From the NCBI GenBank assembly GCA_963747005.1, contig CAVVDT010000011.1:152544-216543 (forward strand): 64,000 nt of DNA. Reading direction: 5' to 3'. Source of the DNA: CAVVDT01 sp963747005 (GTDB lineage Bacteria; Pseudomonadota; Alphaproteobacteria; Rhizobiales; Aestuariivirgaceae). Of this stretch, positions 45,262-53,314 are shown piece by piece; position 1 is the stretch's first letter, and each line of letters begins with the position of its first letter. The notes under the pieces are model-generated. The model saw only the letters and a program-made list of their open reading frames with translations, searched no databases and was not told the DNA's origin. Made by a program: the position numbers and the translations under genes.

Positions 45262-46074
45262 AGGGGGTGGTCATACAGCATTTGGCATGATTGATTTGAT
45301 TCTTATCGAGCTAAGTTCACCTGTAGAAATAATTATTGATGGAATTATAATTAATCAAAACAGGCTTGGTGAATATCTCAGAAATTATCTTTCCCCTTAC
45401 GGCGAAGAGGTTATAAAAAACGCCGCCAAATGGCGTTATGAAGGATTGCAGAGACAAAATGAATCATTGAGAATTAAATATTTAGAAGAAATAAAAAAAT
45501 ATATTGACAATTATTCTGATGATTCAAATTTTTTCTTATATTTATTGCACGGTGCACGAGGTAGATTGCTTTCAGAAATAGACATGATCGAAAAGATGAA
45601 ATATATAGTAGATATTATAAACAAACCAGTTCTATTTATTATGCATAATTTTAATTATATGCCAGATGCACGTCCCGTAAGCTGGCCGACCGATTTTAAA
45701 AAGCAAGTCATCAATATCGCAAGATCGCTCGATATGCCGATCTATGATCCGGCTTCGTTGGTGGCTCAGTATGGTACACAGGTCGCCTTGGAGAAAGATA
45801 TGCGCCATTATGCAAAGAATTTCGTACCTGCCGTGGCCGACAAGTATTCCAAGCTGATCAAGATTGCCCTGAATGATCCCAGGAGCCTTATGGTCAGCTA
45901 AAGACGCTACAATCCCATTTGATGAGGGCATAATCCTTTTAATTATTGCAATAAGACTATTTTTATAAATTTTTTCATTTTAATAAGTTATGCCAACGGC
46001 TTTTATGGCTGACTCTGTAGGGGATTCTCGCGCGGACTGATCCGTGATTCCTTGGCGCGAGGAGGATTCGCGCC

Positions 46075-46137
46075 ATGGGAACAGCGGTGAAGATGCGGAC
46101 GGACTATTCGGCGGCAGAGCTTCGGCGGTTGGCCTAG
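46075..46137 (+). pseudogene. N-terminal scrap of an IS630-family transposase
   Basis: Twenty codons from ATG 46075 behind a GAGGAGG ribosome site read as the usual IS630 N-terminus (MRTDYSAAELRRLA), then stop at TAG 46135. The rest of the element is missing. It marks the boundary between the AT-rich region (45.3-46.0 kb) and the DUF499 relic. Confidence 0.6.
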
Positions 46138-46264
46138 TGGTAACAATCTGACATTTGAGTCCTGGCGGGGATTCCCATGGACGATGGGGCGTGCGAGTCT
46201 GGCCCATGCGCACCGGTATTTCCATCAATGTCACCCCTTATGTCCGCCGGCGTCTCGTACAGTC

Positions 46265-47024
46265 GGGAGAGTCCGCCGCATCCATGTGCTGCCGCAATCA
46301 GGTGCTGATGTTCCTGACGACATGGAAACCCGCCTCGTCGTGCTGGGAATCGAGCATCCCTACAGCAAGGAGGCGAACAGCAAGGCGCAGGCCGCGGCTG
46401 CCGCCATCCTCCAGAACCGCGGGAACTCGCCCCGTTTGTTCCAGAACACCCTGGTGTTCCTGGCAGTCGACCAGACGCGGTTGCAGGATCTTGACGAGGC
46501 AGTTCGGCGTTGCCTCGCCTGGTCATCAATTCTTGCCGAAAAGGATGGCCTCAACCTCGACCCGCACCAGGTGCGTCAGGCCGAGACCCAACGCAAGGCT
46601 GCCGATGGGGCTGTGGTGGCACGCTTGCCCGAGGCCTATCAGTGGCTGCTGGCCCCGGTGCAGGAGAAGCCGGCGGATCCGGTGACCTGGCAGGCCGTTC
46701 GCCTGACCGGGCAGGATGGACTGACCGGGCAGGATGGCCTGGCGGTGCGCGCCAGCAAGAAACTGCGTTCGGAAGAGCTCTTCGTACCTGCATTGGCCGG
46801 CACACGACTGCGCATGGACCTCGACAAGATCCCCCTGTGGCGCGGCGATCACGTCGCCATCCGCCAGCTGGCCGAGGATTTCGCCCGCTACATCTATCTG
46901 CCACGGCTGAAGGACTCGAGTGTGCTCACGGCAGCCGTTCAGGACGGGCTGGGACTACTGCTGTGGAAGGAGGAGTCGTTTGCCTATGCCGACAGCTTCG
47001 ATGAGGCAACCGGGCGTTACCATC
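46265..47024 (+). pseudogene. C-terminal relic of a DUF499-family ATPase (phage-defence associated)
   Basis: About 250 codons match the C-terminal portion of DUF499 proteins: IHVLPQSGADVPDDMETRLV, EHPYSKEANSKAQ, RNTLVFLAVDQTRLQDLDEA, VRQAETQRKAADGAVVARLP and DHVAIRQLAEDFARYIYLPR. DUF499 ATPases travel with DUF1156 methylases and DUF3780 proteins in defence islands. The N-terminal ATPase part is missing upstream, and the 3' end runs into the bamE relic at about 47024. The duplicated GLTGQDGLTGQDGLAV near 46710-46750 is a short internal duplication. Not functional. Confidence 0.75.
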
Positions 47025-47408
47025 AACTATCAGGGCTACCAGGCGCCGGAGAATGCGCTGCAGCAACTCCAGCCGGGCATGAGCAAGACCGAGGTGCAGG
47101 CGCTGCTGGGCTCGCCCTCGACCACGGCCACCGTCAACTACTCGGGCGACAGCTACTATTACATCTCCAGCAAGGTGGAGACGCGCGCCTTCTTCAATCC
47201 GCAGGTGCTCAGCCGCACCGTCATCGCCGTCCGCTTCAACCAGGCCGACCAGGTCGAAAGCTTCGCCCAGTACGGCCTGCAGGACGGCGCAGTCATCAAC
47301 ATGAACTCCAACTCGACGCCGACCCACGGCAAGGAACTGACGATCCTGCAGCAGATCTTCTCCAACATCGGCCGCTTCGATCCGGGCGCCACGGCGCCGA
47401 CCCACTAG
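47001..47408 (+). pseudogene. bamE: bamE (SmpA/OmlA) fragment lacking its lipoprotein signal
   Basis: 135 codons from ATG 47001 carry the complete SmpA/OmlA domain: LQPGMSKTEVQALLGSPSTT, SYYYISSKVETRAFFNPQVL, and a C-terminus with GKELTILQQIFSNIGRF. BamE normally starts with a signal peptide and lipobox cysteine, both absent here. Instead the upstream DNA is DUF499 sequence in another frame; the two overlap at GAGGCAACCGGGCGTTAC. A deletion or recombination therefore replaced the 5' end. Without lipidation it could not reach its outer-membrane complex, so an intact copy is expected elsewhere. Confidence 0.8.
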
Positions 47409-47416
47409 ATCAGGAT

Positions 47417-47519
47417 GACTTTGGATCGAATCGATCCAAAGTCATAAACCTGATCGATTTCAAAAAGATAGAGCGTGATTTTATCCGAATAGTGCTTACA
47501 CTTTTCGGATCACGCTCTA
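47417..47519. repeat. Two intergenic hairpins after bamE
   Basis: First, GACTTTGGATCG and CGATCCAAAGTC pair with a 3-nt loop (47417-47443). Second, TAGAGCGTGAT...ATCCGAA pairs with TTCGGATCACGCTCTA (47469-47519); this AGAGCGTGATCCGAAAAGTG-type sequence is a common alphaproteobacterial intergenic repeat. Either could end bamE transcription. The CTAG at its 3' end was the target for two IS insertions. Confidence 0.65.
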
Positions 47520-47520
47520 G

Positions 47521-48937
47521 CACTACTTTGGCAGATTAAGAGTTCATTATCCATGTTGGCGTGATGCTGGTCTTTTGATGACCAGTGGAGGGCGCCATGG
47601 CGGGCTGGAATGATGAACTTCTGCAATGGCTTGAACCGTTTATGACACGGCTGGGCCACAAGCGGCGACGGCAGATGTGTCCGCTGTACGTGGCCGGACT
47701 GATCGGGCCTGGCGAGCGCAAGAGCATGGAGCCGATTGCGGCCCGGCTGGCGCCGAACCGCTACGATCGGCTGCATCACTTCATCTCGAGCGGCGTTTGG
47801 GACATTGGCCCTGTCGAGGAGGAACTGGCGCGCCAGGCGGACCGAATGGTCGGCGGTTCGGATGCTGTGCTGGTTATCGATGATACGGCTTTGCCGAAGA
47901 AGGGCGTCAACTCGGTCGGGGTGGCGCCGCAATACGCCTCTGCGCTCGGCAAAAGAGCCAACTGCCAGACACTGGTGTCGCTGACGCTGGCGCGCGAGGA
48001 GGTTCCCGTGGCGGTGGGCCTGCGGCTGTTCCTGCCCGAGAGCTGGACGCGTGATGATGATCGCATGGAGCGCGCCCATGTGCCGGGAGCCTGGCGCATC
48101 CCGAGAACGAAGCCGGAGATGGCACTTGAGGAGATTGACCGGCTGATGACGGCAGAGGTTCGCTTCGGGACCGTCCTTGCCGATGCCGGCTATGGGCTGT
48201 CGGCGCCATTCCGGCACGGCTTGAGTGCTCGGGGGCTTGTCTGGGCGGTGGGCATCCCGAAGCAGCAGAAGGTCTATGCGGCCGACGTCTCCCTGATCTT
48301 TCCGGTGGCCGGCCGCGGTCGTCCGCGCAAGAATGCGATCCCCGACACGCTCTCGGTTCCCGCAGAAGTCATGCTTGCCGATGCCGAGTGGACGAAGCTG
48401 AGTTGGCGCAATGGGACCAAAGGACCACTGCGGGCATCCTTCGCCGCCAGACGCATCCGCATTGCCGACGGGCCGCCGCAGCGCATCCACGACAAAGGCC
48501 AGCAGCATATGCCAGGTGAGCAAGCATGGCTGGTCGGCGAATGGAGAGCTTCCGGCGAGCGTAAATACTATCTCTCCAATCTTCCAGCAGAGACCGACGT
48601 GAAGACGCTTGCGGCCACCATCAAGGCGCGCTGGGTGTGCGAACAGGCCCATCAGCAGATGAAGGAGGAGCTCGGCCTCGACCACTTCGAGGGCCGCTCT
48701 TGGCAAGGGCTCCATCGACATGCGCTGATGACCATGATCGCCTATGCCTTCCTACAAAACCGGCGGCTCACCGAGGCCGAAGGGGGAAAAAAGAATCACA
48801 GCCGGACCACCTCAGCCCAGCATGCCGGCCGTTCGCCGCGCCGTAATCGCCGCCCTCACGCCCAAGCCGCCGCCAGAACGATGTCCGCATTGCCGCATCC
48901 GCTTGCAATGGAGCTAACAACAAGTGCCAAAGTAGTG
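47521..48937 (+). mobile_element. IS701-family element
   Basis: 1417 bp. Terminal inverted repeats CACTACTTTGGCA (47521-47533) and TGCCAAAGTAGTG (48925-48937), flanked by the 4-bp duplication CTAG (47517-47520 and 48938-48941), as expected for the family. It carries one transposase gene. Confidence 0.93.
47597..48917 (+). pseudogene. IS701-family transposase with 3' frameshift
   Basis: Start ATG 47597 with TGGAGGG just upstream. The N-terminal part holds DRLHHFISSGVWD and the first DDE block VLVIDDTALPKKG; later VLADAGYG and KARWVCEQAHQQMKEELGLD supply the remaining acidic residues. After AEGGK the reading frame slips at GGGGGAAAAAAG (about 48785). In the zero frame the ORF runs through the IS end to 48979, whereas the alternative frame gives the usual C-terminus ending ERCPHCRIRLQWS at 48917. 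This may be slippage, error or decay. Otherwise full length. Confidence 0.85.
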
Positions 48938-49393
48938 CTAGGTCACCAACTCATAAGTTCGGAGCCAGATTCGCATTGATGCGAGCTGAATGGAAGCGAG
49001 GAAGTTGTCGTCTGGCTTGTCATATCGGGTGGCGATGGCTCTGAAGTGTTTGAGTTTGTTGAAGAAGCGCTCGACGGCATTGCGCTGGCGATAGACCCAG
49101 GTGCTGAAGATCGGATGGCGGATGCGGTTGGGCATCGGCCGAATGTTGGCCCAGGCTCCACGCGCAGCGATGCTTTGTCGCAAACTGTCGCTGTCATAGG
49201 CCCGGTCAGCCAGAAGGATGTGACCGGCGCCGAGGGTGTCGAACATGTCGATGGCGGAGCGCCCGTCATGAGCTTGGCCCTCGGTGAGCTTGAGCCGGAT
49301 CGGTCGGCCATCGGCGTCGACAAGGGCGTGGATCTTGGTCGTCAGTCCGCCGCGCGAGCGACCCATGCAACGGGATCGGGTGTCTTTTATGGG

Positions 49394-50761
49394 ATGGCCC
49401 GCCCCTCCCGAGGGGCATCGGCTAGGATGCTGGTGCTGAACAACAAAGGAGCGAGCCAATGAGCATTGTGATCCTGGGCATTGATCTGGGCAAGAACCTG
49501 AACAGCGTGGTGGGCATGGACGCGAAGGGGCAAGTTGTTCTGCGCCGCCGCGTCAGGCGAGCGACGCTTGCTGAGCTTGCGGGCAAGCTGGAGCCCTGTA
49601 CGGTGGCGATGGAGGCATGTTGTGGCGCCCACCATGTCGGTCGGCTCTTTGCTGCACGTGGCCACGAGGTGCGGCTGATGTCGCCTGAGTATGTGCGGCC
49701 CTATGTCAGAGCCCAGAAGAACGACGACAACGACGCAGAGGGGATCGCGGAAGCTGCGGCGCGGCCGACCATGCGCTTCGTCGAACTGAAGAGCCAGGAT
49801 CGGCTCGATCTTCAGACCCTGCATCGGGCCCGGTCGCGTCTCGTCGCCGCCCGCAAATCGCTGTTGAACCAGCTGCGGGCGATTCTGTTCGAACGGGGAT
49901 ACACCTTCCGGCAAGGACGCAAAGTGCTCGAACGCGAAGTGGATGAGTTGCTGGTAGAGCCGGTCTCGGATTTATCGGTCCGCATCCTGGCCCTTATTGC
50001 CGACATGCGGGCTGAGTGGCGCTCGCTTGACCACAGGATCGAAGCCTTGAACGAGGAGTTGGCCGAACATGCCCGCAAAGACGAGGGCGCAAACCGGCTA
50101 ACCTCGATCCCCGGCATTGGAGTGCTCGGCGCCACCGCGCTGATCGCCGCCGTCGGCAATGGCGAGGCCTTCCGGCGGGCGCGGGACCTGCCGGCGTGGC
50201 TCGGCCTTGTGCCGAAGCAGATGACGACCGGCGGCAAGCCGAAGCTGCTCGGGATCACCAAGCGGGGGAACACATACTTACGCATGCTGTTGATCCACGG
50301 CGCGCGCGCCGCGATGCCGGGCCTCTCCAGGCAGCAGACGCCACTCGGCTCATGGCTGCGGGGCTTGCTTGCAAGAGCGCACCGTAACGTTGCGATTGTG
50401 GCGCTGGCGGCGAAGCTCGCCCGGATCGCTTGGGCCACCTTGAAGCACGGCGCGCGCTTCGATCCGATGCGCGGAGCTGAAATGGCAATGTGAGCAACGA
50501 AGATTGACCCCGGCACCAGAGTACGACCGGAGCGGCCGCGGTCTTGTGAGGTTGGCGAGAGGAAGCTGATGGCCAAAAGGGTCGAACGCCCGCGTCCCTG
50601 GAAGCCTGGTTCAAAAAACGGCGTATCGACGCCGAGTCTTTTATGAGGACCAGGACGCGCGGATCTCCATCATGGCGACGGCCAACATGCCGCTACGCCG
50701 GATACGTTTGCGCACGACCGAGCAAAGCCAGAAGCAACCGACTTGCCAAGGGGCGGGCCAT
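49394..50761 (+). mobile_element. IS110-family (IS1111-type) element
   Basis: 1368 bp with short inverted ends ATGGCCCGCCCCT at 49394 and its complement ending at 50761, typical of the IS1111 subgroup. No target duplication. Removing it restores the IS5 transposase frame, which fixes the boundaries. Confidence 0.85.
49459..50493 (+). CDS. IS110-family (IS1111-type) transposase
   Basis: A 344-aa DEDD recombinase. The N-terminal RuvC-like domain shows GIDLGKNLNSV, AMEACCGAHHVGR and the acidic DDNDAEGIAEA; the C-terminal Transposase_20 domain shows LTSIPGIGVLGATALIAAVG and WLGLVPKQMTTGGKPKLLGI with the conserved serine region at GLSRQQTPLGSW. It appears intact, so this element may be active. 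Start ATG 49459 behind GGAGCG. It lies antisense to the split IS5 transposase. Confidence 0.93.
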   Translation: MSIVILGIDLGKNLNSVVGMDAKGQVVLRRRVRRATLAELAGKLEPCTVAMEACCGAHHVGRLFAARGHEVRLMSPEYVRPYVRAQKNDDNDAEGIAEAAARPTMRFVELKSQDRLDLQTLHRARSRLVAARKSLLNQLRAILFERGYTFRQGRKVLEREVDELLVEPVSDLSVRILALIADMRAEWRSLDHRIEALNEELAEHARKDEGANRLTSIPGIGVLGATALIAAVGNGEAFRRARDLPAWLGLVPKQMTTGGKPKLLGITKRGNTYLRMLLIHGARAAMPGLSRQQTPLGSWLRGLLARAHRNVAIVALAAKLARIAWATLKHGARFDPMRGAEMAM

Positions 50762-51204
50762 ACGTTTTTGACCGTTGGCGGCGTGCTGGTGAACGCGGAT
50801 CGAGGATGAGTCGATCATCTGCACGTCGCCTTCGTAAGCCTTTGATACCGCTTTAAGAAGCATGCCCCAAATGCCCGCCTTGCGCCACCGGTTGAAGCGG
50901 TTCACACAGGTCGTGTAGGGCCCATAGCGCGTTGGAATGTCGGCCCACGGCGCCCCGGTCCGCAATCACCAGAAGATGCCGTTCAGAACCCGCCGGTCAT
51001 CCACCCGCTTCACCCCGCGAGACTTCTGCGGCAGAAGCGGGGCAATCACAGACCACTCGAAATCCGTCAGATCAAATCGGGCCATGGCGCTCTCCTGCAA
51101 CTCAGCAAAGTGAATCACAGCACCGACAATTTGGAAATCCCGTTAATGAGTATGTGACCTAGAGCGGTTCATTTTCTTTTGGAATCGGTTGGGGATTCCC
51201 ATAT

Positions 51205-52608
51205 GTGGAACGACCCCGCGGTCAAGGGGCTCGCTTCAGTCTGACCCCATACAGGAGCGTTGCGCCCATATGTCCGGCCTTTGGTTGCGGACCCATGGCC
51301 GCTGGCCTCGATGACGTTTGCGGCAGGACTGGCCAACCAAATCAACGCGCTCTGGTGGCGCTTTTGCGAATCACGGCCTCTGTCTTGCCAGGATGTCGTC
51401 CTTTTGGGGCCATCGTTGATTGAATGCACCTTGCCCTTGGCCGGCGGCGGTTACGCCGGCCAATTCATCAAATCGTGTCTGTCTCAGGCTGCCGCATGCC
51501 CTGCAGCCGTGTCTTTTCGGATGAAGGTTCCGCCTTTGGTAAGCAACGCACAGACAATCCTGGCCGTCTTGTTGGCCAACGCAATCGCCACTACTTTGGC
51601 TGGCCTGCGTGCCAACAACGCGGTCAGCCAAGGCGATGCCGTGGCGCCGCGGCGGGTGTGCTGCAACACTGCCGTTGCGCCTACGACGAGAAGGGAGCGC
51701 AGCGTGGGATTGCCCATCTTGGAGATCCTGCCAATACGCTCCTTGCCACCACTTGAGTTCAGTCTTGGCGTCAAGCCGATCCACGCAGCGAAGTGTCGAC
51801 CCGAGGTGAACGCGCCGGGGTCAGGCACCAGCGCCTGGATCGTAGCCGCAGTGATCGGACCGATACCCGGGATTGTCGCAAGACGTCGCATTGTATCGTC
51901 CCGCCGAACTTCAGTGACGATCGCGCGCTCAAGTGTGCCGACACGTGCTGTCAGCGTCTCGACCTGGTCAGCCAGCATCTTAAGCACCGCCCGGGCCGCA
52001 GGCGGCAACCGCCGATCATCCTCGTCGCGCACGACTTCGACCAGCGTTTCGACCTTGGCCAATCCCTTGGCTGCGACGATGCCGAGTTCGGCGAGATGGC
52101 CGCGCAGCGCGTTGACCGCCTGGGTTCGCTGGCGGACCAGGAGATCGAGTGTCTTCAACACCATCAGGGCCGCCTGGCACTCCGCCGACTTGATCGGCAC
52201 GAAGCGTATGGTTGGCCGCAATACTGCTTCGCAGATGGCCTCGGCGTCAACCGCATCCGTCTTGCCACGCTTCACGTAGGGCTTCATATAGGCCGGCGGG
52301 ATTAATCGGACGTCATGGCCGAGGGCCCTGATCTCGCGAGCCCAGAAGTGCGAACCGCCGCAGGCCTCAAGGCCAACGATGCAGCCAGCCTGCATTCCAA
52401 AGAACCCAAGTAGTTCAAAGCGACGGAGCTGCCGCTTGATCGTAACCTTGCCATCCGCCGATACGCCGTGAACCTGGAAAATCTGCTTGGCCACATCGAG
52501 CCCGATTGTCATAGTCTCTACCATGGAACGACCTCCTCTTCTCGTGACCCAGCCCATCAACGACCGGACCTCTGGCATCATGATGCCGCGAGAGCGGGGT
52601 CGTTCCAC
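51205..52608 (-). mobile_element. IS110-family element
   Basis: About 1404 bp between inverted ends GTGGAACGACCCCGC (51205-51219) and GCGGGGTCGTTCCAC (52594-52608). No target duplication. Sequence on each side reads GGTTGGGGATTCCC and CATCAAATCAGCGG, which join naturally as one intergenic stretch. Confidence 0.8.
51484..52524 (-). CDS. IS110-family transposase
   Basis: A 346-aa protein from ATG 52524 (MVETMTIGLDVAKQIFQVHG). The DEDD domain is visible as GLDVAKQ, GLEACGGSHFWARE and KTDAVDAEAICEA, and the C-terminal domain as LATIPGIGPITAATIQALV and WIGLTPRLNSSGGKERIGR. The frame is intact from end to end. Distinct from the IS1111-type transposase at 49.5 kb (well under half identical by eye). 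Confidence 0.93.
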   Translation of the reverse strand: MVETMTIGLDVAKQIFQVHGVSADGKVTIKRQLRRFELLGFFGMQAGCIVGLEACGGSHFWAREIRALGHDVRLIPPAYMKPYVKRGKTDAVDAEAICEAVLRPTIRFVPIKSAECQAALMVLKTLDLLVRQRTQAVNALRGHLAELGIVAAKGLAKVETLVEVVRDEDDRRLPPAARAVLKMLADQVETLTARVGTLERAIVTEVRRDDTMRRLATIPGIGPITAATIQALVPDPGAFTSGRHFAAWIGLTPRLNSSGGKERIGRISKMGNPTLRSLLVVGATAVLQHTRRGATASPWLTALLARRPAKVVAIALANKTARIVCALLTKGGTFIRKDTAAGHAAA

Positions 52609-53314
52609 ACCATCAAATCAGCGGAAAGCTGGGAGTCCTGCGTCATGACGATGACGGAGGACGAATACCGGCTTGCGCGAAGGCTGACTCACGGAGGGGT
52701 TTCCAAATCGCCTGAACTCTGGATCAGTGTGGCGAACACAGGAGGTTCGCCATGGCTGCTGCGATCGGGTTGCGCAAGGATTTCGGGAGTTCGGATTTGC
52801 GGGCGCTGGCCAAGGCTAGCCGCGATGCATCGCAGGCTCGTCGCCTGCTGGCCTTGGCAGAGATTTATGACGGTGGCAGCCGGACGGATGCCGGTCGGAT
52901 CGGCGGCGTCGGCCTGCAGACGGTGCGCGACCGGGTTCTTCGGCTCAACGCACTGGGCCCGGACGGACTGATCGACGGCAAGGCGCCGGGCAATGCCGCC
53001 AAACTGAATGCCGAGCAGCGGGCTGCACTGGCACAGACCGTCGAGCGCGGTCCGATCCCGGCTGTCCACGGCGTGGTGCGGTGGCGGCTGATTGATCTGG
53101 TGCAGTGGGTGTGGGACGCGTTCGGCGTTTCGGTGAGCGAGGCGACGATGAGCCGTGAACTGAAGGCCCTCGGCTATGCCAAGCTGTCGGCGCGCCCGCG
53201 CCATCATGCACAGAACGAGTTGGCAATCGCCGATTTCAAAAAAGATTTCCGGCCGAGTTGGCGAAGATCCGGGCCAGGCTCCCGGCAGGCACGGATATAG
53301 AGATATGGTTCCAG

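Larger units (their letters stand above)
42618..45901 (+). pseudogene. SGNH-like gene split by an IS1595-family element
   Basis: The 5' part (42618-42865) and 3' part (45262-45901) are one gene. Deleting the element plus one copy of its 8-bp duplication joins GATTCTAC to AGGGGG in frame, reading D-S-T-G-G-G-H-T-A-F, and yields one 295-aa protein. The N-terminus has PLGGCHLNIP, like a nucleophile-containing block I, and the C-terminus has LEKDMRHYAKNF, like the D-x-x-H of SGNH/GSCFA hydrolases. The usual block I serine appears to be cysteine. GC content is very low through most of it, indicating foreign origin. RBS GGGA precedes ATG 42618. As it stands only an 89-aa fragment would be made. Confidence 0.85.
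48938..51086 (-). pseudogene. IS5-family transposase, split and mutated
   Basis: The N-terminal half runs from ATG 51086 (MARFDLTDFEWSVIAPLLPQ) to about 50762 (IRVHQHAANGQKR). The C-terminal half runs from 49393 to 48938 (DTRSRCMGRSRGGLTTKIHA, LLADRAYDSD, RNAVERFFNKLKHFRAIATR). Joining across the IS1111-type insertion gives Q-K-R-P-I-K-D-T-R in frame. A TGA stop after NGIFW near residue 41 independently disrupts it. The stop codon TAG of the C-terminal half lies inside the CTAG target duplication. Confidence 0.85.
48942..51158 (-). mobile_element. IS5-family element interrupted by an IS1111-type element
   Basis: Outer ends GTCACCAACTCATAAG (left) and the complement of CTTAATGAGTATGTGAC-like sequence (right) form imperfect inverted repeats and are flanked by CTAG on both sides (48938-48941, 51159-51162). 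Subtracting the 1368-bp insertion leaves 849 bp, a normal size for this group. The left CTAG is shared with the IS701 target duplication. Confidence 0.85.

Noticed and set aside
46265..47024. An active anti-phage system
   Set aside because: Only the C-terminal part of one DUF499 gene is present; no methylase, helicase or partner genes remain.
46184..47539. A single 451-aa hybrid protein
   Set aside because: The frame follows DUF499 sequence only to about 47024; the later part is out of frame with bamE and has no coding character.
47585..48979. IS701 transposase ending at 48979
   Set aside because: This end lies outside the element's right inverted repeat; the family C-terminus is found in another frame ending at 48917.
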